Source: RYN-230 sp963760405 (GTDB lineage: Bacteria > Actinomycetota > Actinomycetes > Streptosporangiales > Streptosporangiaceae). From it: a stretch of DNA of 64,000 bases. Below are positions 1-7,980 of the stretch, piece by piece. Every line of letters begins with the position of its first letter. Position 1 is the stretch's first letter. A program made the position numbers and the translations under genes. The notes beneath the pieces are model-generated. The model was not told where the DNA came from. It ran no database searches and saw only the letters and a program-made list of their open reading frames with translations. Location: NCBI GenBank assembly GCA_963760405.1, contig CAVXCV010000004.1, positions 1,054,001-1,118,000 on the forward strand, in the 5' to 3' direction.

Positions 1-1019
1 TCACCTGCCTGGGTACCGAACGTGGCCTGGAGACCCGTCTGGTCCCGATGCGCGGCTACCCGCTGGAACTCATTCCGGCGGTACCGTTGCCCCGCCGGGT
101 GACCACGCAGTTGCTCCACGTGCCGGGGCGGCTCAGCTCCGCGGTGAGCGCCGCCGCGAGCGTGCTCGACCGGAACCAGGCGGACGTGCTGGTCGGCTTC
201 GGCGGCTACGTGGCCACCCCCGGCTATCTCGCGGCGCGGCGCCGTCATGTGCCGATCGTGGTGCACGAGGCTAACGCCCGGCCCGGGCTGGCCAACCGGA
301 TCGGGGCCCGGTTCACCCGGAACGTGTTCACCGGCCACCCGGCCACCCGGCTGCCGCACGCCCGGTACGTCGGCATCCCACTGCGGCAGGAGATCGCCAG
401 CCTGGACCGGCTGGCCCTGGCAGACAAGGCCCGGGCGCACTTCGGCCTCCGGCCGGATCTTCCGGTGCTGCTGGTCACCGGCGGCTCGCAGGGCGCCCGG
501 TCACTGAACTACGCCGTGCTGGACGCCGCGGCGGCGATCCGCGGGGCCGGCGTCCAGGTGCTGCACATCCTCGGCCCGCGCAGCGAGATCGACGTCCGGC
601 TGCCGGACACCGGGGCACCGTACGTCATGCTGCCGTACATAGACCGGATGGATCTCGCCTACGCCGCGGCGGACTTCGCGATCTGCCGCAGCGGGGCGAT
701 GACCTGCGCGGAGCTGACCGCTGTCGGCCTGCCCGCGGTCTACGTGCCGCTACCGCACGGCAACGGCGAGCAGCGGCTGAACTCCGTGCCGATCGAAGCG
801 GCCGGGGCTGGGCTGATCGTCGCGGATGCGGACCTCACCCCGGACTGGATCCGCGCCGAACTGCTGCCGGTGCTGCTGGACGCCCAGCTGGTGGCGGCCA
901 TGTCGCAGGCGGCCGCCGCGCTGGGCCGCCGGGACGCGGACGCGCAGCTGGCCGCCGAGGTCATCCGGGTCATCCGCGGCCGGGCGGGCACGCACCGGGC
1001 GGGCACCGGCCGGGCATGA
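1..1019 (+). CDS. murG: MurG, lipid I N-acetylglucosaminyltransferase (5' truncated)
   Basis: Transfers GlcNAc from UDP-GlcNAc to lipid I, giving lipid II, on the cytoplasmic membrane face (family knowledge). The frame is open from base 3 at the window edge, so the start codon and first glycine-rich loop lie upstream. Visible are the acceptor-domain stretch GFGGYVATPGYLAARR near base 200, the VTGGSQGARSLN loop near 475 that opens the C-terminal GT-B domain, and the sugar-nucleotide site CRSGAMTCAEL near 685 followed by GNGEQRLNS near 760. An in-frame ATG at 48 is internal, because conserved MurG sequence continues upstream of it. It precedes murC as in other actinobacterial dcw clusters, but 160 nt of repeat DNA separates the two genes. 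Confidence 0.95.
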   Translation, partial: TCLGTERGLETRLVPMRGYPLELIPAVPLPRRVTTQLLHVPGRLSSAVSAAASVLDRNQADVLVGFGGYVATPGYLAARRRHVPIVVHEANARPGLANRIGARFTRNVFTGHPATRLPHARYVGIPLRQEIASLDRLALADKARAHFGLRPDLPVLLVTGGSQGARSLNYAVLDAAAAIRGAGVQVLHILGPRSEIDVRLPDTGAPYVMLPYIDRMDLAYAAADFAICRSGAMTCAELTAVGLPAVYVPLPHGNGEQRLNSVPIEAAGAGLIVADADLTPDWIRAELLPVLLDAQLVAAMSQAAAALGRRDADAQLAAEVIRVIRGRAGTHRAGTGRA

Positions 1020-1040
1020 CGCAGACATTTCGCCAGCGAT

Positions 1041-1162
1041 CCCGTGGGGGGTTCCGGGGGGTCGCCCCCCCGGGGTCTTCGCTGGCGAGGTGGGGCGCGC
1101 CGAAGGTGTGTCTCCCCGAGCGAGCGACTCGCGGGGGGTTCCGGGGGGTCGCCCCCCCGGGT
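1041..1162 (+). repeat. R1 repeat, two tandem copies between murG and murC
   Basis: A short copy (about 1041-1089) is followed by a full copy (about 1078-1162). Each carries the core CCGGGGGGTCGCCCCCCCGG (1053-1072 and 1141-1160), a self-complementary hairpin. The full copy also has an upstream arm reading GGTGTGTCTCCCCGAG and CGACTCGCGGGGGGTT, which can form a second hairpin. The same block recurs near 24.7, 28.7, 33.6 (reversed, twice), 36.0 and 45.7 kb, with a core-only variant at 20.37 kb. Here it fills the murG-murC gap just upstream of the murC ribosome binding site. The murC frame is open through the repeat, but nothing suggests that it is translated. Confidence 0.85.
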
Positions 1163-1179
1163 CAGCAGAGGAGTCAGGG

Positions 1180-2652
1180 ATGGGCCTGGTAACACCGGTG
1201 GATCCGGTGCCCGTGGACGAGCTGGGCCGGGTGCACTTCATCGGCATCGGCGGTGCGGGCATGTCCGGCATCGCCCGCATCCTGCTGGCCCGGGGCGTAC
1301 CGGTGTCCGGCAGTGACTCGGCTGGCTCAGCGATGCTCACCGAGCTGGCCGGGCTCGGCGCGCGGGTGCACGTGGGACATGCGGCCGGGCAGGTGACGGG
1401 CGCGAGCACGGTCGTGATCTCCACCGCGATCCGGCCGGACAACCCGGAGCTGGCCGCCGCCCGGGCGCAGGGGCTGCGGGTACTGCACCGGGCCGCGGCG
1501 CTGGCCTCCCTGATGCTCGGCAGGCGGTCCGTGGCCGTCGCGGGCACGCACGGCAAGACCACCACCACCTCCATGCTCACCACGGTGCTGCGCGAGTGCG
1601 GCGCCGATCCGTCCTACGTGATCGGCGGCATCCTGGCCGAGACGGGCCGTGGCGCGGACGAGGGGACCGGGGACTGGTTCGTCGCCGAGGCCGACGAGAG
1701 TGACGGCTCGTTCCTCATGCTGGCCCCGGAGGCGGCCATCGTCACCTGCGTGGAAGCCGACCATCTGGACAACTATCCGGGGCTGCCGGAGATCGAGGCG
1801 GCCTTCGCGGCCTTTGCCCGGGGGATCATCCCGGGCGGCCTGCTCGTGGCGTGTGCCGACGACCAGGGCGCGCGTGCCCTCGCGGCGGCCCGGGCCGCCG
1901 CGGCCCCGGCGGTGCGCGTCCGCGGCTACGGCGAGGCCGCTGACGCCGACTACCGCGTCTCCGCCATCACCCCGCGCGGCATGACAGTGAGCTTCCAGGT
2001 GCACGCGGCGATCCCGGGTGCTGCCCCGGTGCAGGCCGAGTGCCAGCTCCGGGTCCCGGGCCGGCACAACGCGCTGAACGCGACCGCGGTCTTCGCCACC
2101 GCGGTCGAGCTGGGCTTCGGCGTGCCGGAGGTGATCCGCGGGCTGGCCGCCTACCGCGGCGCCCGGCGCCGCCTGGAGGTCAAGGGCGAGGCCGACGGCG
2201 TGCAGGTACTGGACAGCTACGCGCACCATCCGACTGAGCTGGCCGCCGACCTGGCCGCGGCACGGGATATCGCCGAAGGCGGCCGGGTCATCGCCATCTT
2301 CCAGCCGCATCTGTTCAGCCGGACCCGGATCTTCGCGGCGCAGTTCGGCGCGGCCCTGGGCCGGGCCGACGAGGCGCTGGTCCTCGACATCTACCCGGCC
2401 CGGGAAGATCCCGAGCCGGGAGTGACCGGGGAACTGGTCGCCGCGGCCGTGCCCGGGGGACAGGCCCGCTACCTGCCGGACACCGCTGCCGTGCCAGCTG
2501 CGGTGGCGGCCATCGCCAAGCCGGGCGACCTGGTGCTGACCATGGGCGCGGGCGATGTCACGGCGCTCGGCCCGTTGCTGCTCGGCGCGCTCCGCGCCCG
2601 GGCCCAGGACCCGCCCGGCGCGGCCTCCGCCAGCGCGGGCCCGGCCGGATGA
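1180..2652 (+). CDS. murC: MurC, UDP-N-acetylmuramate--L-alanine ligase
   Basis: Adds L-alanine to UDP-MurNAc using ATP, the first step of stem-peptide assembly in the cytoplasm. The N-terminal nucleotide fold has HFIGIGGAGMSG near residue 14. The ATP loop GTHGKTTTT is near residue 122, followed by the central ligase motif EADESDGSF. The C-terminal domain has the RRLEVKGE and YAHHPTEL motifs. About 490 residues is the usual length. The ATG at 1180 is chosen because an AGAGGAG ribosome site sits 7-8 nt upstream and homology begins right after it. The frame stays open upstream only through the R1 repeat. The stop overlaps the ftsQ start as ATGA, so translational coupling is likely. Confidence 0.95.
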   Translation: MGLVTPVDPVPVDELGRVHFIGIGGAGMSGIARILLARGVPVSGSDSAGSAMLTELAGLGARVHVGHAAGQVTGASTVVISTAIRPDNPELAAARAQGLRVLHRAAALASLMLGRRSVAVAGTHGKTTTTSMLTTVLRECGADPSYVIGGILAETGRGADEGTGDWFVAEADESDGSFLMLAPEAAIVTCVEADHLDNYPGLPEIEAAFAAFARGIIPGGLLVACADDQGARALAAARAAAAPAVRVRGYGEAADADYRVSAITPRGMTVSFQVHAAIPGAAPVQAECQLRVPGRHNALNATAVFATAVELGFGVPEVIRGLAAYRGARRRLEVKGEADGVQVLDSYAHHPTELAADLAAARDIAEGGRVIAIFQPHLFSRTRIFAAQFGAALGRADEALVLDIYPAREDPEPGVTGELVAAAVPGGQARYLPDTAAVPAAVAAIAKPGDLVLTMGAGDVTALGPLLLGALRARAQDPPGAASASAGPAG

Positions 2653-3476
2653 GCCGCTGGCTGCCCGGCCGCGGCGGCGCCCTGGCCGGGAGCAACGCCG
2701 CTGGCGAGGATCTGGCGAGCGGGGCCGCAGCGAGCAGCCCTGGTGGGCTTGGCGCAGCGGCGAACGGCGCGGTGGGCGGGGCGGCCCGGCCGGGGCACCG
2801 CCGGCCGTGGCGGGCGGCGTTCTTCGCGGTGGCCGCGGCCGCCATCGTGATCGGCGTGGGCTGGGCGCTGCTGGATTCCAAGTTCTTCGTGGTGCGCTCG
2901 GTCACCGTGACCGGTACCCGGCTGACCACCCCGGCCCAGGTGCGGGCGGCGGCCAGTATCCAGCCGGGGATACCGCTCATCCGGGTGAACACCGCCGCGG
3001 TGGCCCGCCGGGTGGACCAGATCCGTCAGGTCCAGTCGGTCCGCGTCGCCCGGCAGTGGCCGAACGGGGTGACGATCATGGTCACCGAGCGCACCCCGGT
3101 GCTCGCAGTGCCCGCGGGCACGGGGTACGAGCTGATCGACAAGGACGGGGTGGCGCTGCAGGCGCTGCCGGAGCCGCCGCCCGGCCTGCCCACGCTGGAC
3201 TTCACCGGCCCGGTGTCATCGCTGCGCGGCAGCCGGGCGGTCTATGCCGCCGCGGTGGTGCTCACCGAGCTGCCCCGGCCCCTGGCCTCACCGGTCGCGA
3301 CGGTGCAGGCGCCGAGCGCATCCGCGATCACTGTCACGCTGGCCAACGGGATCTCGATCTCCTGGGGGGGCACGGACCGGGCCGCGGCCAAGGCCACCGA
3401 ACTCACCCTGCTGATGCGGACGCACGCGCGCCGTTATGACGTGAGCGCCCCGGAAACGGCAGTGAGCAGCGGGTGA
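2649..3476 (+). CDS. ftsQ: FtsQ, divisome bitopic membrane protein
   Basis: FtsQ links cytoplasmic FtsZ to the septal wall synthesis machinery through FtsL and FtsB. This 275-residue protein has a low-complexity Ala/Gly-rich cytoplasmic N-terminus (residues 1-50), one membrane helix at about 55-76 (AAFFAVAAAAIVIGVGWALL), and then an extracellular POTRA domain (FFVVRSVTVTGTRLTTPAQV). The beta domain follows, with GYELIDKDGVAL. Length and layout match actinobacterial FtsQ. The start overlaps the murC stop by four bases. The N-terminal segment is poorly conserved, so the exact start is less sure than the rest. Confidence 0.9.
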   Translation: MSRWLPGRGGALAGSNAAGEDLASGAAASSPGGLGAAANGAVGGAARPGHRRPWRAAFFAVAAAAIVIGVGWALLDSKFFVVRSVTVTGTRLTTPAQVRAAASIQPGIPLIRVNTAAVARRVDQIRQVQSVRVARQWPNGVTIMVTERTPVLAVPAGTGYELIDKDGVALQALPEPPPGLPTLDFTGPVSSLRGSRAVYAAAVVLTELPRPLASPVATVQAPSASAITVTLANGISISWGGTDRAAAKATELTLLMRTHARRYDVSAPETAVSSG

Positions 3477-3536
3477 CCTCAGCCCGCGCCATCCCGGACA
3501 GCCTGCAACACGCCGGGTGAGTTCGCGCGTGGCTAG

Positions 3537-3565
3537 TTGACCCTAGTCCTGTGCAACTCTACTGT
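3537..3565 (+). promoter_or_regulatory. Predicted ftsZ promoter
   Basis: TTGACC at 3537-3542, a 17-nt spacer, then TACTGT at 3560-3565, in an AT-richer island (about 3535-3630) within GC-rich sequence. The 328-nt gap 3477-3804 contains no credible gene. Besides this promoter it holds a short palindrome, CTCAACTTGAG, near 3600, which could be a regulator site. Actinomycete ftsZ genes usually have their own promoters in this gap; the exact transcription start is unknown. Confidence 0.6.
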
Positions 3566-3804
3566 CCGTATCAATCGTCAGAATGACATAACTGTAAATC
3601 TCAACTTGAGAGTTAAGGTTGGCGCATTGGAAATCGCGGCAACGTGCCAGGCGGGCACAATGGGGCGCGTTTTCCGGGAAGCTGCTCACGCAGTGGTTTC
3701 GGCGCTGGTTTTCCGGCAGCTTTCTCGGCACTGGCGCTCTCACCAGCGGTAAGAGCGGCGGGCAGGAACGCGACACAGCCAGACGAGTGGAAAGGGCCCT
3801 CCTC

Positions 3805-5180
3805 GTGGCAGCACCGCAGAACTATTTGGCGGTCATCAAGGTCGTCGGTATCGGTGGGGGCGGCGTCAATGCCGTGAACCGGATGATCGAAGAGGGGCTC
3901 AAAGGCGTTGAGTTCATCGCGATCAACACGGATGCGCAGGCGCTTCTGATGAGCGATGCCGATGTCAAGCTCGACGTCGGCCGGGAACTCACCAGGGGCC
4001 TTGGCGCCGGGGCCAACCCGGATGTCGGCGCCCGGGCCGCCGAGGACCACCGCGAGGAGATCGAGGAGGTCATCAAAGGGGCCGACATGGTCTTCGTTAC
4101 CGCGGGTGAGGGCGGCGGGACCGGGACCGGCGGGGCGCCGGTCGTGGCCAACGTGGCCCGGTCGCTGGGGGCGCTGACCATCGGCGTGGTCACCCGGCCC
4201 TTTGGTTTCGAGGGCAAGCGCCGGGCGTCCCAGGCCGAACTGGGAATCGAGCGGCTACGCGCTGAAGTGGACACGCTGATCGTCATCCCGAACGACCGGC
4301 TGCTGTCCATCTCGGATCGCCATGTCAGCGTGCTGGATGCGTTCAAAGCCGCCGACCAGGTGCTGCTCTCCGGTGTTCAGGGAATCACCGACCTGATCAC
4401 CACTCCGGGGCTGATCAACCTGGACTTCGCGGACGTGAAGTCGGTGATGTCCGGGGCTGGCTCGGCGCTGATGGGAATCGGCTCCTCGCGCGGGGACGAC
4501 CGGAGTGTCGCAGCCGCGGAGATGGCTATCTCCAGCCCGCTGCTTGAGGCGAGCATCGACGGGGCCCACGGCGTGCTGCTGTCCATTCAGGGCGGTTCTG
4601 ACCTGGGCCTGTTTGAGATCAACGAGGCGGCCCAGCTGGTTTCCCAGTCAGCTGCGCCCGATGCCAACATCATCTTCGGCGCGGTCATCGACGACGCGCT
4701 CGGCGACGAGGTCCGGGTGACCGTGATCGCGGCTGGGTTCGACGAGAGCGGTACCAGGCGGATCCCGTCCGCGCGGGCCGGGGCCGAGCCGGCCAGCCGG
4801 GCCGAGCCGCCCAGCTCCGGATGGTCAGCTGCTGACTCGTACCACACGGCTCCGGCGGCGGACGCGTACCGGTCAGCGTCCACCCGGACCCCGAGCCGTC
4901 CGGTGTCTCGATGGCCGCGGCGGAGCCGGAGCCGGTAGCTGCTGCAGTGGAGCCGCCCGCGGTCGCAGAGCCGCCTACGGCGGAGGCGGCCGACAGCGTG
5001 CTCGACGCCCTGTCCGTGCCGCTGTCCGCACCGCCGGCCGGACTGGATGACGCAGCTGACTCCCGGCCGCGGGCGGATGCCGCGGCCGCGGCGCGCGTCT
5101 TCGACGCGGCGACCACCCGGCGCCGGTCGGTGGTGTTCGAGGAAGAGGACGAGCTCGACGTGCCCGACTTCCTCAAGTGA
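3805..5180 (+). CDS. ftsZ: FtsZ, tubulin-like division GTPase (frameshift in the linker)
   Basis: Polymerises into the Z ring at the division site. The GTG at 3805 follows a GGAAAGGG ribosome site, and homology starts at once (NYLAVIKVVGIGGGGVNAV). The GTPase signature GGGTGTGG is near residue 103, the T7 synergy loop NLDFADV near residue 205, and the C-terminal tubulin domain ends about residue 315. The frame then enters the variable linker and stops at 4938. The conserved C-terminal peptide DELDVPDFLK, which binds SepF and FtsA-like partners, lies in another frame ending at 5180. A shift of minus one (or plus two) near 4855-4872 rejoins them, giving about 458 residues. Because the shift falls in a non-conserved linker and the tail is intact, a sequence error is the simplest reading. 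No pgeF gene follows; yggS starts 4 nt downstream. Confidence 0.92.
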
Positions 5181-5184
5181 GCTG

Positions 5185-5913
5185 GTGACCGGTACAGCAG
5201 CTGAGCCTGGCGGCGGTCGGCCCGCCCAGATAGCGGCCTCGCTCGGCCAGGTCCGCAGCCGGATCGCAGCAGCCTGCCAGGCGGCAGGCCGGGATGTCAG
5301 CGAGATCACCCTGGTCGCGGTCACGAAAACCTTCCCCGCCTCAGACATCCGGCTGCTGAACGCGCTGGGCGTCCGTGACGTGGGGGAAAACCGTGACCAG
5401 GAGGCGGCGCCCAAGGCAGCCGCCCTCGCTGACCTGCGCGATCAGCTCACCTGGCATTTCGTCGGGCAGCTGCAGACCAATAAGGCCCCGAGCGTGGCGT
5501 CCTACGCTGACGTGATCCACTCCGTGGATCGCCCGCGGCTGGCCGCCGCCCTGGGCCGCCACGCCGCCGCCCTGGGCCGCTCGCTGACCTGCCTGGTCCA
5601 GGTCAGCCTGGACGGCGACCGCGCGCGCGGCGGCGCTCCAGTGCAGCAGGTTCCGGTCGTGGCCGACGCGGTGGCCAGGGAGAGCAGCCTCAGCCTCGGT
5701 GGCGTGATGGCGGTGGCGCCGCTGGGCATGCCCCCCGCGGCAGCATTTGGCCAGCTAGCGCAGATCGCGGCCAATGTGCGGGCGGCGCATCCGGGTGCGG
5801 TGATGATCTCGGCCGGAATGAGCGGGGATCTGGAGGAGGCGGTCGCCGCAGGCGCGACACACCTGCGTGTTGGTACGGCGTTGCTCGGCGGCCGGCCGGG
5901 CTTCGTCAGGTAA
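5185..5913 (+). CDS. yggS: YggS/PLPBP-family pyridoxal phosphate homeostasis protein
   Basis: Single-domain PLP-binding protein of the alanine racemase N-terminal fold, thought to buffer free PLP and not known to be an enzyme. The PLP lysine lies in LVAVTKTFPASDI (about residue 50). GENRDQEAAPKA, WHFVGQLQTNK, the MISAGMSGDLEEAVAAG phosphate-binding stretch and LRVGTALLG are all present. The GTG at 5185, 4 nt after the ftsZ stop, is preferred; the frame is open further upstream only over ftsZ. Length is 242 residues. In many actinobacteria pgeF lies between ftsZ and this gene; here it does not. Confidence 0.9.
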   Translation: MTGTAAEPGGGRPAQIAASLGQVRSRIAAACQAAGRDVSEITLVAVTKTFPASDIRLLNALGVRDVGENRDQEAAPKAAALADLRDQLTWHFVGQLQTNKAPSVASYADVIHSVDRPRLAAALGRHAAALGRSLTCLVQVSLDGDRARGGAPVQQVPVVADAVARESSLSLGGVMAVAPLGMPPAAAFGQLAQIAANVRAAHPGAVMISAGMSGDLEEAVAAGATHLRVGTALLGGRPGFVR

Positions 5914-5960
5914 GGTCCGACGCAGCGGGGCTGGGTACAGGGATGACGGAGGGCTGACCG

Positions 5961-6467
5961 ATGGCCGGCGCGATGCACAAGATGGCGGTCTACCTCGGCC
6001 TTGTCGAGGACGAGCAGCGCTACGACGACGGCTACGAACCGTACGACGAGTACGACGAATACGACGAGCCGTCGGAGGACGCGGACGTGGCCGAGGACGG
6101 CCCCGTCCGGGCCGCCCGGACTGACTTTGGCCTGGACTCCGGCCACTCCTCCAGCCACCGCGCCACCGCGGTAGCCCAGGCGGCCGACCTCGCCCGCATC
6201 ACCACCTTGCACCCACGCACATACAATGAGGCCCGTACCATCGGAGAACACTTCCGTGAGGGCACTCCGGTGATCATGAACCTGACCGAGATGGTGGACA
6301 GCGACGCCAAGCGGCTCGTCGACTTCGCGGCTGGTCTGATCTTCGGCCTGCATGGGAGCATTGACCGGGTGACCAACAGGGTCTTCCTGCTCTGCCCGGC
6401 CAACGTCGAGGTCACGGCGGAAGACAAGGCGCGGATAGCGGAGCGAGGGTTCTTCAACCAGAGCTAG
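5961..6467 (+). CDS. sepF: SepF, FtsZ membrane anchor
   Basis: SepF tethers FtsZ filaments to the membrane in Gram-positive bacteria and is the main anchor where FtsA is absent. The 168-residue protein has an N-terminal amphipathic segment (MHKMAVYLGLVEDE), an acidic Tyr/Asp linker with a YDEYDEYDE repeat at about residues 29-37, and the conserved DUF552 beta-alpha domain from about residue 80. That domain has TYNEARTIGEHFREG, MVDSDAKRLVDFAAGL and FLLCPANVEVT. The start ATG at 5961 has a GGAGG-like site in ATGACGGAGGGCTGACCG just upstream. Its place after yggS is canonical. Confidence 0.95.
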   Translation: MAGAMHKMAVYLGLVEDEQRYDDGYEPYDEYDEYDEPSEDADVAEDGPVRAARTDFGLDSGHSSSHRATAVAQAADLARITTLHPRTYNEARTIGEHFREGTPVIMNLTEMVDSDAKRLVDFAAGLIFGLHGSIDRVTNRVFLLCPANVEVTAEDKARIAERGFFNQS

Positions 6468-6679
6468 GCGCGTGCTGGCGGTCAGTCGTGTGCCGCCCGG
6501 TGGTGCGGTGCTGGACAGTTCATCGCAGTGCTTGACCGTTCATCGCTTGGCAGTTCGACGCTCAGCCGTGACACGTTCGGTGACAAGCGCAGGCCGGCGT
6601 CGCGGGCTCAGGGCTACCTGAGCCCGGGACCCGGGAGCACCGCGCCGCCTCCGTGCGTTAGTCATGTCAGCGTCCGTGA

Positions 6680-6730
6680 AACGGTGCCGCACGGGCGGCA
6701 GCGGCGCGGGGCCGCGCAGGCGGCACCGTT
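6680..6730 (+). promoter_or_regulatory. Perfect 11-bp inverted repeat in the yggT leader
   Basis: AACGGTGCCGC (6680-6690) pairs with GCGGCACCGTT (6720-6730) across 29 nt of GC-rich sequence, ending 17 nt before the yggT start. In RNA it would place a stem beside the ribosome site. It could be a leader structure, an attenuator or a protein site. The rest of the 280-nt gap 6468-6747 shows no gene; GTTCATCGC occurs twice near 6518 and 6538. Confidence 0.5.
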
Positions 6731-6747
6731 GAAGGCAGGGCAGGGTT

Positions 6748-7032
6748 GTGGCGGTAGTAAAGATCGTTCTGTTCTACGTGTTCTCGATATATCTCGTCCT
6801 TCTGCTCGGGAGGCTGATCTTCAGCTGGATACAGGCTTTCTCGCGGTCCTGGTCCCCGAAGGGGCTGGTACTGATCATCGCGGAGGTGGTCTATACCGCG
6901 ACTGACCCTCCACTGAGATTGCTAAGGCGGTACATTCCGACGCTCCGGCTCGGTACTGTGGCCTTGGACCTCAGCTTCATGGTGCTCTTCTTCGTGGTCA
7001 TTTTCGCGATGCAGGCCGTGCAGCTGCTGTGA
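6748..7032 (+). CDS. yggT: YggT-family membrane protein
   Basis: Small integral membrane protein (94 residues) of the YggT family, regularly found between sepF and divIVA in Gram-positive bacteria; its molecular role is unsettled. Two hydrophobic helices are visible: residues about 3-24 (KIVLFYVFSIYLVLLLGRLI) and about 70-92 (LDLSFMVLFFVVIFAMQAVQ). The family signature around the central loop, PPLRLLRRYIPTLRLG, lies between them. The GTG at 6748 follows a GGCAGGGCAGG ribosome site. Probably co-transcribed with divIVA, 48 nt downstream. Confidence 0.9.
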   Translation: MAVVKIVLFYVFSIYLVLLLGRLIFSWIQAFSRSWSPKGLVLIIAEVVYTATDPPLRLLRRYIPTLRLGTVALDLSFMVLFFVVIFAMQAVQLL

Positions 7033-7080
7033 TCGGGTACCGTCCGACAGAACACCGTCCCAGCGTGCCGAGGAGACGAG

Positions 7081-7926
7081 ATGCCGCTGACGCCCGCGGA
7101 TGTGCGGAACAAGCAGTTCAGTACAACCAGGCTCAGGCCCGGCTACGACGAGGAAGAAGTTGACGCCTTCCTCGACGAGGTCGAGGTCGAGCTTGACCGG
7201 CTGATCCAGGAGAACGAGGAACTCCGGGCCAAGCTGGCGGAGAGCCTGCGCGGGGGCAAGGTACCGATGTCCGCGCTGAGTTCGCCGCTGGCCGAGCCAG
7301 CGCCCGACTTCGCGCCACCGGAGCCGCCGCGGCCCGAGCCGGAGCGGATGCCTGAGCCACCGCCGATGCGGATGCCGGCCGAGGACAACATGGACACGGC
7401 CGCCCGTGTGCTAGCGCTCGCCCAGCAGACCGCTGACCAGGCTATCGCCGATGCCCGCCGGGAAGCCGACGAGACGCTCGGCCGGGCCCGTCGCGAGGCC
7501 GACGACATCCTGGGTAAGGCCCGGCGCCAGGCCGAGCAGATCACCAGCGATGCCCGGGCCCGCGCGGAGAGCCTTGAGCGGGACGCCCAGGAGCGGCACC
7601 GCCAGGCCATGGGTTCCCTGGTCCAGCAGCGTGAGGAGCTCGAGCGGCGGGTTGATGATCTGCGTGCGTTCGAGCGTGAGTACCGCAGCAGGCTGAAGGC
7701 GTACCTGGAAGGCCAGATGCGTGACCTGGAGGCAGGTGCCGCTGACAGCGGCGCCTTCCCGGCCATGGGCAGCGGGCCTGAGCCGTCCGTTCCGATGGGC
7801 ATGTCCCGGATGGAGTCCCGCAACGGCCAGCCGTCCATCGCCAGTGCCTACAGTGGCGCGCCCGAGCCGGTCTCCCATGGTGGTGGCTTTCACCAGTCAG
7901 ACAGCTCACCGCACGATCACCGTTAG
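7081..7926 (+). CDS. divIVA: DivIVA/Wag31-type polar growth protein
   Basis: Coiled-coil scaffold that marks negatively curved membrane at poles and septa and drives polar growth in actinomycetes. The 281-residue protein begins with the conserved membrane-binding DivIVA domain (MPLTPADVRNKQFSTTRL, GYDEEEVDAFLDEV). A Pro/Glu-rich linker covers residues about 70-105. A long coiled coil runs from about 108 to 225, with recurring ARREADE heptads. The tail is Gly/Ser/His-rich. The ATG at 7081 follows GAGGAGACGAG. Its place downstream of sepF-yggT is typical. The next gene begins 54 nt on, with no obvious terminator between. Confidence 0.95.
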   Translation: MPLTPADVRNKQFSTTRLRPGYDEEEVDAFLDEVEVELDRLIQENEELRAKLAESLRGGKVPMSALSSPLAEPAPDFAPPEPPRPEPERMPEPPPMRMPAEDNMDTAARVLALAQQTADQAIADARREADETLGRARREADDILGKARRQAEQITSDARARAESLERDAQERHRQAMGSLVQQREELERRVDDLRAFEREYRSRLKAYLEGQMRDLEAGAADSGAFPAMGSGPEPSVPMGMSRMESRNGQPSIASAYSGAPEPVSHGGGFHQSDSSPHDHR

Positions 7927-7980
7927 GCCGTAGCCAGCTCGACAGCGTTCCTTCGCGAGTAGCAGCATGACCTGCATGCC

